A DNA stretch of 64,000 nt from contig JAQGDQ010002376.1 of the NCBI GenBank assembly GCA_030141605.1, positions 106,422 through 170,421 on the forward strand, given 5' to 3'. Below the pieces are notes generated by a model, which was not told where the DNA came from, searched no databases, and saw nothing but the letters and a program-made list of their open reading frames with translations. Shown here one piece after another: positions 34,201 through 49,300 of this stretch; positions within the stretch are counted from its first letter, which is position 1; each line of letters begins with the position of its first letter. The DNA is from Tubiluchus corallicola (Eukaryota > Priapulida > Priapulimorpha > Priapulimorphida > Tubiluchidae). The position numbers and the translations under genes are program-made.

Positions 34201-37200
34201 TTAATCCAATCCTATCCCTAACCCTAACCCAATCCTATCCCTACTCCTAACCCTGATCCTAATCCACTTCACAAACTAGTTTCTGATGTATGGAGACTTG
34301 TAAACTTTAGCCTTACAAATGTCTTGAATTTCAGTGTGTCAAGAGGAGTTTACAATTCCCCACATAATTTAAATACCCTAACCCTAACACTAACCTTAAT
34401 CCAATCCTATCCCTAACCCTAACCCTAACCCAATCCTATCCCTACTCCTAACCCTGATCCTAATCCACTTCACAAACTAGTTTCTGATGTATGGAGACTT
34501 GTAAACTTTAGCCTTACAAATGCCTTACTTACTCTTTTTTGATTATAGAAAATTACTACATATGAAAACTTGAGATATCAGATCATAACTCTGCTAGTTG
34601 ACGTTCCGCTCAGTCTCATTAGTATAAATGCACAAGCTGTAAACCACGAGCTTGCACACCGAGCACAGGAAATGAAAAAAGCACTTATTGCTTTTATAGT
34701 GGAGGAGACCCGAGCACTAAATCGCAAGTACGTTGTGCGTTTATGCATGAATAGACTGTAGGCTATTGAACTGTAGGTCATTTCTTCCAGATCTTTTGAT
34801 ATTAAGAGCAAAAACTTACGCCACTATTTCCTTTAGAATCCACTAGATTGATGTGTTGTAGGAAATGAGTGAAAGGAAACATGGCATCACAGTGAATTTT
34901 GACAGCATCGTGTATGAAATTAAAACTATAAGTAAATTAAAGTTCCACAAATGTGGAGCCAAACGCTATTACAAGAACAATAATATGATTATAGAATGTT
35001 GAATATATGAGTTACTGGAACATCTTTTTTCTGTAAAATGGTGTGATTTTGTTTAGAAATTGGATAACAGTAATTGTATATATACTTTTTAAAATAATTA
35101 TAGAGTTCGCAAAGGTCTATACAGTGTTCGCTTCGTCATTATATTCATTTTGCTTCTTTGTAATTATACAGGAATGCAATTGAAACTTTCAAAATTTGCA
35201 TAGTATTATTACTCCTCAGAACAATCCCTCTGTACTACTAATGAGGTATGAGCGATTGTGTTGTAGTTCTGTTACTTTTGTTTATACTTTCCGATCATAT
35301 TAAAAGAAGTGCCACTTATTACTTTTATTATTGTGGCATTAATTTAGGATCAGCTCAGAGTATGAAAGTATTTCTGAGCATTTAAATGACGTGCCTGATA
35401 CAACAGAAGAACTGGTGCAGCTAGAGGAATTCTTACGTGTGGTATGTAGGTCTTGGCATTTTCTTTGTTTTTTAAGAAAAAATAACTTTTTAAGTAAATA
35501 TTAAGCTTCGTTTATTAAACTTTCCTTGAGGACGAAATAACTTTACAACTATTAAATTTTAAAAAGTTTTGGATTCGGTTGGACTTTGAACCATTAATCT
35601 TACATGTCTAGTGCTATTACTATTAAACCACACAGCCCCTTGTCTGTCAGTCAAATGTGAAATCAATCACAATAACTCACCAAAGCAATGCACCTTTTCT
35701 AAGTCTAAACTTATTGGAATACTTTTTAACTAGTTAGATAATTTTTTGTAAGTGTAAAAATGCCCATAGCTGCCCAATTGCATGAGGAACTAGTACAAAA
35801 CTAATATATTTTCTGAAAGAGAATCTTTCTAGCACTGTAAATAAAATGCTTAGATTTTTTATTTGATTGAACAATTAACGGGATGATATGAAAAGTCTGT
35901 AAAAAATTTGCAGAATTTTCGTTCCAAAGGCTTCTAGTTTCCAAGTGATGCCGTGTACAGTATCCGTCGTTTACCAGACTCATGGCTAATAGACTCGGTT
36001 GCCCAACTGACTCAAAAACATCTCTTTTCTATTCAAACGTTTATATAAACTGTCGGTAACTGACTCAAACGACTGCGTAATTGACTCAATATTTTCCATT
36101 TCGCGTACTTGAAATAAGTCACGTTTTTTATCATTATGAGAGTTTCATAAACCAATTGCTTCGTGAAGAAATCAAGCAACCGACTTGATGCATGAATATG
36201 AATTTTTATCTTTTTTAGCAATAATAATCTGATTTGTGTGATTTTTTTTATTTTCTTTTTTTATTAATTCACTTATAGGAATTAGCATTTGTAAATAATA
36301 ATTGCACATAGGTTTTTTGGCATTAATTCGTTTCTAAAATTCATTTAAAGCCTGCGCAATGCATACTAAGGTGACGAGTCGTGACTCATACTTCTATTGT
36401 AGTATTAGGCTATACATGTCGGCTAATTGAATCCGTCAGTTAATTGGGCCAAAACGCTGCTATTCCAAAGTGAATCTTTTAAGCGGCACCTACTATATCT
36501 CAAAGTATTCAACATAAAAACTGTAGAGCATTCTTTTTCTGAACAAGATTTTGCAAAAGTGTTGAAATCACTTTAACTTTGTAAACTTGGCAGCTGTTTA
36601 GACGTGCAAAGATATTACAAAATTTGTACAGGAATGTAACACCCAAACACTTTTTATTGGTTAGTCTTGCCTGTTCTGCTGCAGCTAATTATAACGACGG
36701 GCCTGTGTGCTGTTGAAGTGACAGCAAGCATTCCGCATAGTATAAGTAACTATGTATATATAGTGCACATTTATTTGCTTGCTGGTTTATTCAGGCACTG
36801 AATTTCTTTAGGTGCAATGAATGTTGCAGTGGTTGAAAACTAAAGTCTGACAGTGTACTTGTTGTTAGCAAGTAAAAGGTACAGAAATTATCACACTACA
36901 TGCTTCTAACAGGTTGTTGTCTCAATATGCCCAGTGTAACTATAACTGCTAATCTGATCAAAAGTGTGAAATCATTCCAAATTTAAAAAAGGCACAGAAT
37001 GCTAGAAATTTTTTCCACATAATAATATGACACAAATAAATGTCACCATACTAATTACAGTAGAATATACTTTGTTTCTCCAGCCACTGTCAACTGTCAT
37101 CAGTGCCAAATACTGTAGGCGCCGCTTAATAGTCTCACTTTGGGACCGATGTGTTTCGACCCAGTTAGCCAACTGAACCCATTAACCGATGGGTGTAGTA

Positions 37201-40200
37201 TTACAGGTATAGAAGTATGAGTCATCAGCTTACTATGCGCTGCAAAGGTCTTTAATGAATTTTAGAAACGAACTAATTCCTAAATTCCTTTGTGCAGTTA
37301 AAAAGTAGAAAAAACATTTCAAAATATTAATTTACATAAGTGAATTAGCAATAAATTAAAAAGTATACTTTTCTAAATCTGTTTATTTCCAAAAATTATA
37401 AAAATTCTTTCAAAGTCGGCTGCTTTATTTTCTCATGATGAAGTCGTCCACAAGGTTCTCATAATTTTAAGAACGTTGAAAATCTGTTTTTGTGTGTGAC
37501 TAAAACAGTTCTGAGTCATCTGCTCACTAACATTGCTCTTATTTGCTGTACGATGTTTAGTCTTGTAAGTCACAAGAAATACCAGCTGATTGCTGTACCT
37601 GCATCTTTGACTATTAACTCATTAAGCCTGAAAGCGTGATTTGCAACGAGAGCATCAAAAGCAGACCGTTTAGCAAGTGATTAAATGTTTAGCTTCCAGA
37701 ACTTCTTTGGGTAACAGTGGGCGAGCCAGTAACAGATTCAAAGCAAAACCGCTACGCTAGCCTCTTAGCGCATGTTAAACATACCTGCTTACAAACAAAA
37801 CGGTACTTAACATGATTGTTTCTGCATACGTAGTACACAAAAGGGAAGTAAAGATGACATACAAGTTCTTTTGAGCACATACAAATATCTTATTTTAAGT
37901 AGGTGAAGGAAAAATATTGAGTCAATTATGCGGAGTTATTTGACTCAATTACCGATAGTTTTTATATATATTTGAATAGAAGCGGCCCGTTCCAAGCGTT
38001 TTTGACTCAATTAAGCGATTGAGTCTATTAACCGTCACTCTATTAAGTGGCATTATGTAAGAGTTTGCATTTCGCTGATAATGTCTTCTGAGTGTGCTTT
38101 AATCCCGCATTACGCAAATGAAACACTAAATCTGCTTACAGTACTGCTTACCACTAGCTGCTGTTACATTCTGTGAATACATGCCCAGGTGCAACAAAAA
38201 TCACGCCAAGGTACGTTACCTAATAACGGCCTGAGCTAGTGAGCGCAGCAGGGCAAATCAACGTTCACTGGTGAGTGACCAGTAGAAGTGTAAGGCAAAA
38301 TTTTTCGTCATCAGTTTCATAAAAACTTATTCATATGCTGAAAATGAAGAAATATTTGTTTTGTTCTTATATGATTTGCTTGTATGTTAGTCATTTTTTT
38401 CCAAAGTTTATTAAATTTGGAGAGTGGATTGATTAATAAGCCTTTTCTTTGACCCGTCACAGATGACAGGTAAATATTTGTACGCATCGAAAGAGTTAGT
38501 GAGCAATTGAACCCACAATTACATAACTCAGTTATGCTTACTTAGTAATATCTCTAGTGTGAATAAACTAACAATTAGAAATGCTGGATTGGGTTGATTA
38601 ACTAGCTATTAAGATTGAATTAAAGCCTGATAATTTGACTGATAATTTGGAAAAAAGATCATAAATAATTAAATACTTATTTATGAATGTGTTGATATGT
38701 ATTCTACACTGTGTTCTCATGTTTAATTTTTTTTCTGAATATGTGTAAAACAGGAAGGGGGATGTTTGTGAAATAATATTTTTTGGATGTAAAGTGATCA
38801 AATAATTTTTGATCATTTGTTTTCTGCATGCTTCTTGATCTTGCAGTGCTAGTTATTTACAATAAACATTTTTTATTAATTAAGTAAAGCCGTTAAGTCT
38901 AAATCATATGCTTTATGTGTAAAATTTGTTTCTATAATTTAAGTTTGTGGCTTTTAACATAAAATAATTTAGCTGATTTGCTAATTTGGAGTGTGTCAGC
39001 TAAACCTATCTTCTATTTTTTGTGATTATAGACAAAAAGTGTGACAGTGTTTCAGATGAAGGATTCTGTTGAAAAAGCTGCAGAAAAGCTTATGTTTCTG
39101 ATGGATTATGCGATACTATCTGGTAGGCTTGGTTCAATGCAGAACTTCTGAAATGAGAGTTGAAAATTTGTAAATCTTTTTGCAGTTTTTGAGACAATTC
39201 CAGATATTGCAGGAAGCATAATCAGTTGAAAACTTGTCCTCCCATCAACAATGGATCATCAGTTGTACTTGCTGTCTGGACATTTTTTAATTTGTTAACA
39301 GAGACTTGAATATTGGAATTTCTCATGATGAATTAACTTCCGAAAAGCCACTGCATTAAATGTGCTCGTACTGGTACAAATTCATACAAATTCAATATTC
39401 AGTGTTGTACTTTTTTATCCTTAGTCACAGTTTTTTACAATTATGCACTGTAATTTAGCTTTTAATTTATGTGTGTATATATTTAAGTGTGACTAAAGCC
39501 TGAGTGAAACAGATGATTAACAATAAACAAATTCATTCTAATTCTTTTTCATATGTATTACATGTTTAAAAGTGTATTCCGCTAATGTAAGTTTCGTTTA
39601 AACTTTTAGTGGAAGACATTAATTTGAATACTAACGTCATGCTATGGCCGGAACGTATAAAAGCTATATTTGACATCAGCAAAGGCCGGCTTGCACTCCG
39701 TCGTGATCAGGCTGAACAAAACCTTCGCAACAGAGTGGCTGCCTTCGAACAAAAGCTTAATGACCTGGATGCACAAATTGATACGTTCAGAAAAATTGAG
39801 GTTTGTTCAGAATAACGGATGTACAATATGAATTAAGAAACAAGGTTTATCTATTACTTAATGAATAATGAAAACTTACAGAAGCCACAGAACTTAATGG
39901 GTGATTCAAATTTTACGAAAGTTACTAAAGACCTTGTATGATTAAGGGCAGGTTTCCACAATTTGAGGGTTGAATTAAGAAGGAAGAGAGGCATCCCTAG
40001 GGTTCATGCAATCTTTGTCATGTTTTGATAGATGAAAAACATTTTATTTTTGATTGCACTAAAACTAACTGGATTCGTAATGAATGTAATTTTGATTTTA
40101 GTGTGAACGTGTGCACACTTCTAAGTGATGCTGATAAAGTTTCTGAATTTCTAACAATTGTAAATGAGCACAATGCATTTCTTTGTTGTTCGCGTAAGTG

Positions 40201-40265
40201 GATATGTTTACCGCTCATATTGTTGTACTGTTCATTTGCTTTGTGATCCAGTTAAGTTGTGATAC

Positions 40266-40303
<38 letters not shown>

Positions 40304-43300
40304 GTATGTATATACATAACTACATATATATATATATATATATACACATATATACATACATATATATCTGTGTATATACGTATAAATATTTACATCACAA
40401 AGCAAATGACCAGTACAACAATATATATAAAATATGAGAATAAACTACTACTACTACTACTATTTTACATGAAGAATATGTATCATAATGCCATTTTAGG
40501 TTAGTTTACCTTTTTATAGTTTGAGTGGCGGTCTCAGAAAAATTCATTATTGACTACAATGCATACAAAAGATATATATTATACGCAAATGTTACAAATA
40601 TGTGTTTAGAAATTAAACCTTGCTTGTATTTAATATGTCCGTTGATCCTATTTATCTTCAAAGAGAATGATATTTTAATATTTTTCTCCCTTTTGTGATT
40701 CATCTTAAGATTTGCATTATCTTGCATCATTGCTAGATGGTGGGACTTGATGAGATGAAAGCTAACGTTGAAAAAATTGATGAAATCACTGAGGAGATAG
40801 AGTCAGCTAAGAAAGAGCTTAACTGGATAAACAATGAGGAGACCTTACTGGACTGGGAGATCACCAAATATCCTCTTCTCAATACAATCATCACATTAAA
40901 GGAACCATATGAACAACTCTGGAAGACGGCTTTACAGTTTCACATTAAGAGTGACACGTGGTTAAATGGTGAGCAGCGTAATCTTGGTGAAAGAAAATCG
41001 TTAAGACAATAAATAGAGAAGTAAATCTTTTGAAACACATTTGCGGACCACTTTACATAATGGCTAATAGTTAGCATTGAGCAGTTGACAGCAAGAAAAT
41101 GTTAATTGGTTTAATTCTGAAAAAGCAGTGTAATTTGAATTTTCTAGTTAATTATTATTTTTTGCCGATCATTTGTTCTATGTCATACTAAATGCATTTT
41201 TTTTTACTTCTTGCTCCATTTTATCATACATTCACTACTTTCCCCCATGCACATCAGTGCATATATTTATCATTATCCCATGTTATTATTTCATTAACTA
41301 ATCCTTTGTTTTTTTACTTCCACATACAGGTTGACCTGTCTAGATATGCATTTAGCTGAAACTTTACGCATCAAAATCACGTGTATATACTAGCTACTAA
41401 AGGCTCTACTTGTATTATCTGGACTGTATTTGTAAATTTGCAGTTTTTATTACTTCACATGCAATTTTGAAGCAATTATTAATTAGCAAAGGATATTATC
41501 CACTATAGCATTTTGCAATTTTGAAGCAATTTCCAACAAAGCTTTGAAAGTTCACTCAAAAGCTCAAAAGTATTGGATAATCAATAATGATGTACAGGTA
41601 GTGCAAACTTTGTCTGAAAAGCAGTTATTTGCAGGTTGTCTAAACGATTTAAATGCTGAAGATATTGAAGAGGAGGTATCTGATATGGTGCGCACATCGT
41701 ACAAGCTGATTAAGTCGTTTCCGGACTACCCAGCACCTCGTCGATTTGCGGAGAATCTCAAAAATAAAGTGGACAAGTTCAAGCTGAATTTACCTCTGAT
41801 CTCCATTGTTTGCAATCCTGGTAATTTATTCTTCTCGTGTTTCTTACCGTTTTCAAAAATGGCTTTGCAATTTTGCAACACAAAGATCTAGAAAGTCAGT
41901 CATGTCACACTTAAAATTAGTTCTAGAATGAGCTACTTAATTGGTGTGCACTTTTTTCCTGAAATGCATCACATGGCACAGAAGTTTAGACTGCAGTAAT
42001 GTTAAATGCAAGTGCTCTACTTTCACAGCTAGATTGGTTTTTGGCTGTGAAAGTTACAAATTTATAGTTTTAGCAATTTTTAAGTTAATACCAAAAAACT
42101 TTTGCATATTAAAAATCTCAATGCCCGAAGAATGCCAGCTAATCACCAATAAATGAGAACAGCCTTACTAATGTAAAAAGCACACTTAACACATGGCAAT
42201 AAAAGAAAAAATTATACAGTTTGCATCATGGTCTTCACCACAGAAAATAAACCACTGATACAGATTTGTTATCAAGAAAAAATGGAACATGGTCCTATGA
42301 ACTACTGCATCTTAAATTCTCAGAGAAAGAATGTGATGGCTGTACAATGCTCTTTGATACTGAGGTACAGAAGGCAAAAATTGTTGACTGCTGAAATCAA
42401 ATACCCCTCAAAGAAGCGAGAAACTGTGACAGCTATTAGAATAAGTGCCTTCATCTTTGCTCACAGTGAAAATGGTGGACACCTAGCACAGTTGCTGTAA
42501 CAATAGTCAAGTGCAAATTTTTTTCCGGCATTTATTTTTGTCTAGTTGTTTTAAGACTTCAGTATCTTTGGAAAAATCTAATGGAGTGACCTGATATTAT
42601 TAGTATGACTATGACTATGACTATGAGATTATACGTAATATCTGTGTAACGTTATTGTGATAATTTTCAAGGGATTCTCATTATTTTCTTTTACCATGAT
42701 TAAAACTTCGGCACGTTGATGTAAGCAGTGTGGGAACTTACCCGCATATGTGTTTATTGACAAATAGGGGGCTTGATTGATTGTATACTGCTAGACTGTG
42801 ATCTCGGATTTGCTTTGCTACTTTAATTGACAGGTAAAATGACAGAAAATGTGACCTGGATAACATAAGTTTCTGGGTTTTAGTCCTGGCTGACTCACAA
42901 TTTTTAATTGCTTCCTTCTTCAGTTCATTATACTTATCTTTGTAAACCTTGTCATTTTCCTGATTTTTTGTTAATGTGTGGATGTTTTTCAGTGCTTCCT
43001 TCTTTAATTAATTAGTCATTCAGCTATTTGTGAATTATACTTTAATTTACCTAACATACAAGGTGTAAGTATATGAAATACAACATATTTTATCCAATCT
43101 TTTTCTAATCTCATGCTGTATTAATGAAAAATTTGTTCAGTAAGAATAACTCGGACTGACAAATGCTTGAATATCATGGGCAGTCAACATGCAAATTTTG
43201 TACGATAATTTCTTTCACAAAACCGAGAATCTTATTTTTAGTTTCGTTGTTTTTGCAGGACTAAAAGCCAGGCACTGGAAAGAGATAAGTCGCATTGTTG

Positions 43301-46300
43301 GCTTTCAGCTGATTATTGAAGCCGATACTTCACTAGCCGACCTAGTAGACTTTGGCCTGACAAAATATATTGATAAGTGAGTAGTTGTATTTAAAACAGG
43401 TTTTTATGAACCCCGGCTTACATTTGGACAGTTACTAAAAGCATTTTGTGCATTGTACATTTTTGCTACAGATTTTAAAACTACTTCAACTCAGTCTATA
43501 CCAGTTTTTTAAATGCATTATTATTAGCCTTTATGTGTAATATTTGTAATACTTATTTCCAGATGTTTTAGTGGTTTTTGCTGATATCTTAGAAAAGGTC
43601 TATGTAAATCACTGTTTGCAAGAATTTTATTGTCTTTACAACGAACAAATGATTTGCTAAGTTTTTGAATTTCAGGCTAGAGGAAATTGGAGTAGCCGCT
43701 ACTAAAGAATATAGCTTGGAGAAAGCTCTGAATAAGATGAAGGCTGATTGGGATGAGATATTGTTTCAGTTTGTTCCATACAGAGATACAGTATGTATAA
43801 TTCTTACTTTTGCTGACAATTTTGAAACAGTACCCTAAATTTACTTCACTTTATTTTATGTTAGCCATGCAATAGGCAGCTTGCACATTTCATAGTTTTC
43901 CTCAAGATGGACATTTAAAACTAAAGAATCACATTCTTTGCTGTACCAGATAAACAGCAGATTATGTGGAATTGATAAAACCGCCACTTTTTGAGCAACA
44001 TATCCGTTATTGTTGCATATTAAAAATTTCAATGCCCGAAGAATGCCAGCTAATCACCAATAAATGGAGAACAGCCATACTAATGTAAAAAGCACACTTA
44101 GCACATGGCAATAAAACAAAAAATTATCCAGTTTGCATCACGGTCTTGCTTTTTTTAGGCTTAATGGGCATTTTGATTTCTTTTATGCTTATAAGAAGTT
44201 TCTTTAGCTAATTTTTTTTCGCAGCTTGTAAAGTATTTCTTTCCTGATTTGAAAGTGTTTAATTTGCAAGTATTTCCTCATAGCAGGTTTTAAGATAAGA
44301 ACGTTAATGTATATTTTCACAAAGTTCATTCAAGTTCTGCCCAAAAAAGACCCTGGTGCTCCCATGTAAATTTAGCAGTTCCTGTCACAAAGCAACTACT
44401 GTACTAGGCCTTTGTTGAAAACCAGGTTTTTTACCCTCTTTTCTCCTCACCCTAACTGGCATGTAAAACAAAGGGATGATGGAGTGCACATCAGCAACAA
44501 ATTCATTTCAAATTGAAAAATATTTTTTGTGTTTTTCAAATTATTTTGAACGATAAAACCAATTCTGAAGTTTGACAGTTTATGTAGCAAAAATTGTCAT
44601 TAATAATTAAGATTATTAACTGCTTTGGTGCATTCAATGCTGTACACTTAAATGACACATGTTTGTTTTTCATTATAATTATAAATAAGTAAACTGCGAC
44701 AGATAAACATTTTACTGCGATAAATATATTTATCTATGCGAGCTGCACATGACAAGGAAATTTAGTGATACTAAAACTACAGTACAGTGTATTTGACATC
44801 TGTACGTCTGTATCAAAGTGTATAAAGGGGTCTGTATACTTCAGTAACAATGATTCAGTGTCTGACTTGCTTATAATTTTAAATAATTCTTTATCCACTT
44901 CTTTGCTTAGTTATTGTAAATAAATAGAAAAGAAATGTGATTTTATAAAGGTAAGCGATAAACAACGATATATCCCAATATCGATACGATAGCAATAACA
45001 ACAAATTTTTCATATCAGTACAATAATCGCTAATTATCAATACATATCATTACCGTTAATATCCCTAATTCAATGGTATTTGATTTCTAATTCTACTCAC
45101 ATCGGTGTTTTTCAAACCATAAACAGGACTTCCATCCTAGGCTTACTCAACCCTAAATGAGTACATGGTCTTAAGAGCGGGGAGAAAATTGGTCGAGCTC
45201 CTTCAGGGGTATAGGTTTCCTCTTCTTCATTTTTCTTGTTCTTTTTCTTCTTCTTCTAGCTTCTTATGTATGAGATGTATGTCAGCTATATTGTTAGAGT
45301 ATTTATAAATTTTTTAGGGCATATCCATCTTAACTGCTGTTGACGACATACAAGCATTGTTGGATGATCATATTTTAAAAGTTCAAACCATGCGTGGCTC
45401 ACCCTACATCAAACCTTTTGAGGATGACATTCATGTATGGGAAAAGAAGCTGGTATATGCCCAAGAAACCATCGAATCATGGCTAATTGTATGTGCATTT
45501 CAAATATCCTGCTAAATTTGTCTGAAAGTACAGTTGCTCATATGTTTCACTAATGTGTTTCTCTTCCGTATTGTTTTATCTATGGAAGAAGTAGTTATTC
45601 TAGGTACTGTGCAGTCTAATGAGGTTTCTGGTTCGAGAAACAGTGAGATAGCCTCTGACATGCTTTGTCAACAACTTATCACTTTATGTAGTGAAACAAC
45701 AGAATGGTATATGAGTCTATTATGCTAACATTCTATTTGAAATTTCTGTCAGTGGTTTGGTGTTGAAGCCTTAGAATAGAGTAATTTGACAGTTATAGCC
45801 ACCGTCTCAGAAGAGAAAGTGTGAAACCAACTAATGGGCGATCATTTTAGTGTTGTTATTGATTCTTGATGGGAGAATGACAATATCATAATAACACATA
45901 AGAGACAGCTCTCTGGATTATTTATTTTTTTAGTTGACGGCACCTACACTAAAGTGCTGTTTACCGGCCTAGCATCCGGAATACACAAAATCAATTTATA
46001 TTATTTTCAATGCACCTGTTTATCAGACGTGTGTTATGCGTTATTTTTTATGCAGCTATTTCCTTTTGACTTTTGTACGCAGCTATTCTGCAGTTGGATA
46101 ATGCATTTTGGATGCCAGGTAAACTCCACTTTAGTGAAACTACAATTTCAATTGCTAATTTTTCCAGAGCAATGTGAATGCAACATTTGACTGAGACAAA
46201 TTGCAAGAATTGTTTTGGCAGTAAATGTGATATTTTAGATGCAATCAGTGACAGAGAGTGAAGCTTTGGTACAGTTTATAGGCTACCTAATTTTAACATT

Positions 46301-49300
46301 TTTTAGTGTCAGGCAACATGGTTGTATTTGGAACCTATCTTTAGTTCTGCCGACATTTTGGCTCAAATGCCGAACGAAGGACGGTTATTTACCAAAGTGG
46401 ATCGCTATTGGAGAGATATCATGACAAAAGCGGTAACTTAATTCAATTAGCATTTTTTCTTTCATATTGAAGATTTTTGCTTGTTATTATGATATTCTGT
46501 GACTTGAATATTTAAGGAGTTTTTCAAGAGCTCGAACATTTGCATTGAAATTAATAAACTTTTCATTTAAGTTTATTTATCTTATTAACCGCTGCCGAAG
46601 CGTAAACACATTATTGGTGCAAATTTGTGTCCATGACCTTCTAATACTATTTTTGGTAAAGTAATACCAATAATGTAAGACAATACTGCGATGACCGAGA
46701 ATGGCTAGAACAAGTAGGATTATTTTACATCACAGTCGACCGACCCTTTCTTCTTCCATTTTTCGTTTCATAACTTTGTCGGTTCATTTTTATCCATAGT
46801 CATCACCAATGTAGGAGAAGCCGTACACTGATTTCTTATTCTTATTTTGTTAGGCATCCAGTTTTAGCCACCTGCATGCACATAGCATTTAATAAAGTCA
46901 TAGAGGCATGAAACTTGCCATGTAGACATCTAAAGTAGGGAATCGGGTCACAGTTTGGTTTAAAAATGCTGGGATTGTTTCTAGGCCTGTAATGATACAT
47001 CGATGCATTGTGATATCTTTTATCACAATATGCGTATCACCAAAATGCGCTCATATCGTGATAACCTAAGTTGATGATATTTGGCTAATTAGCACGTGCT
47101 TGACCATATGCTGATAAAAATGATTTGAAGTGATTTAAGCTGCAGCTATAGAGTGCACTGTAGGTACCTATCAATCAGTGCAGTGAACAGTGTTTTTGCA
47201 CAGGCACTGCTAACAGCCAAAGTGGTTGAAAATGCAAGGTGCTTATTCTGTAATACGCTAGTTTCAATACATGCATATAAACTTGTGAAATGGCAAAGCT
47301 GAACCAGAAGCTGCACGAGCAACTTTTAAAACTAAAGTATTGAAACGTTTTGCTTTTGTGGCAGCTTACTAATAATAGCCTACACCTTACACAAGTAATA
47401 AATGAAAATCAAACAGTTAATTCTGTTATTTTGGCATATATTATCAACAGCTTCATCTAGATTTTTTATAAAGTTTGCAAACATTAACTCAGGCATATCA
47501 TGACATGTATCGCATTGAGAGCTTGATGTATCATTACAGCCCTAATTATGGGTCCAAGATAGCAGGTAAAATGTGAAAATACGTATAATCTATTAGTCAA
47601 TTGATATTTAGTCATAAGCAATTTGCCTTGCACACTGATTAGTCACTCGTGACTAAACCCCACTGAACCAAGCATAATTGAGTAATAAACGCTATCATGC
47701 TTTCAAATTTAGAAATTCATTCAGTTTTGTTTTACGTTAGGTTGACAACACAAATGTGATCAGTTGCACAGGTCAGAAGCACATGAAAGAAAATCTTGAC
47801 AAGTGTAATGAGTTACTTGATCAGATACAGAAAGGATTGAATAGCTATTTGGAGATAAAGCGCTTGTACTTTCCTAGGTAAGTGAAATTAATTCATTCTG
47901 AAATGACAACTCTTGTAGACTCTTAGACTCTTGTACATGCTGCAAGTAGTCTCGTGCTGTTTTTCACATTTTATGTTATTTCATTGTCGCAAATTGACTG
48001 CATGCGCTAATGTAATTAAGAATATACATTCGAAGATAAAATTTTCTGTTTTTATCTCATCTACATGCGTGTGAATTTTTTTCACAAGAACCAAATTGTA
48101 GAAAGAGTTATGTCAATGTGCAATAGCCGAAGTGATTAAAAGATTACATATACAATTAATACAAAATGTCAGACTTTAAAACTCCTTACATTGATTCCCT
48201 TTTATGCAAAATGAGCTCATGATTGGTTAATTTGTTACAACTTGAAGTTCAGATTAAAGTAACACATCTCGAAAATTATTGAAATTTTCATGAATGATTG
48301 ATTGACAGCAGAAGTAGTGGTAACTAGAAATGTCACAACTTTGAATGCTGTTTAAAAACACAATATTCACTTTAATACTAAGAAAACTAAATTTATATTT
48401 TTTTGCCCATGCATATTTCAGAATATTAGTCTGGGTGTGCTTTTTCTATATGGCAATGCAGTTTACTTGAGTACACATGAAAAGTACCTGTGATATGTCT
48501 TGTGCACTGACAAGAATGACAACACTGACATTCAAAACCAGACAATATTATTTTATATTCATTTAGATTTGCTCATTATGGAATTCCGTGTTGCTCGTAT
48601 AATTTGAAAGTTACTTAAATGTTATTGTAAAAATTATTATGGCTTTTCACTTTGGAACAATTTCATAATGATGTGTTAAATACTCTAAGGGTAATAATGG
48701 CATTCGTAAACTATTTTTGCTTGGGTCTGATGGCAGTGCATCTACTTTGTGTGATAACCTTGGTCTGCAAAATTTCTTGCAATTTGAGAAGAAAATGCTA
48801 CTATAGTTTAAGACAACGAATTCTTACTTCCAAAAATAATTTTTTCACTTTATTGTAAATTCAGAAGTATATTTTAGATTGAAATTTTTTTAAATTGTGG
48901 AATACAGTCTTAAATTTATGGTAGATAACATTGTAAATTTTATATCTCATTTTGTCTCATTTAGTCTCATTTTGTATAAATTGACTTTGGTATTTTTAGT
49001 GTAGTTTTCTGTTTATGATTGTATATAAATTTTAATTGTATTTCATTATGGCTTTTGTTGAAATAAATAGTAATCAATCAAACACCCAGAAACAGGTAAC
49101 TTCTGATGCTGCAAACTCTTCTCATTTTTTGGCCATCCGGTTTCTTATCTCTTGAAATGTGAGAAGAATTGCAGTTATCACGATACACAGTACAAGACTG
49201 TGTTCCTACAAAGCCCAATTAATATATATTCTGTTTCAAATTTTTATTATGCTGTCATTTTCCCTATGTAATCCTAAACTGGATGCACACTTTAGATTCT

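Larger units (their letters stand above)
33959..34548 (+). other. Intron 11, GC-AG type
   Basis: Donor CAG|GCGAGT, acceptor TTGATTATAG. Nearly all of it from 34131 to 34522 is a tandem pair of telomere-cored MITE units. Confidence 0.75.
35442..39031 (+). other. Intron 13, 3.6 kb
   Basis: It carries a minus-strand tRNA-like SINE head (35572-35655) and two pogo-like MITEs in opposite orientation (35958-36495 and 37113-38057). 36496-37112 and 38058-39031 hold nothing recognised. Confidence 0.65.
41821..43258 (+). other. Intron 17
   Basis: Holds copy 1 of a 135-bp repeat (42102-42236), a short (ATGACT)n at about 42604-42626, and a SINE copy (42830-43000). A 90-codon frame at 42228-42500 has no recognised content. 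Confidence 0.55.

Noticed and set aside
40198-40504. Frames of repeated IYIY and TYMY
   Set aside because: Simple translation of the (TA)n/(TATG)n microsatellite after the LINE tail.
42228-42500. 90-codon plus-strand ORF in intron 17
   Set aside because: No recognised domain, starts in a repeat copy, and is within chance length for an intron of this size.
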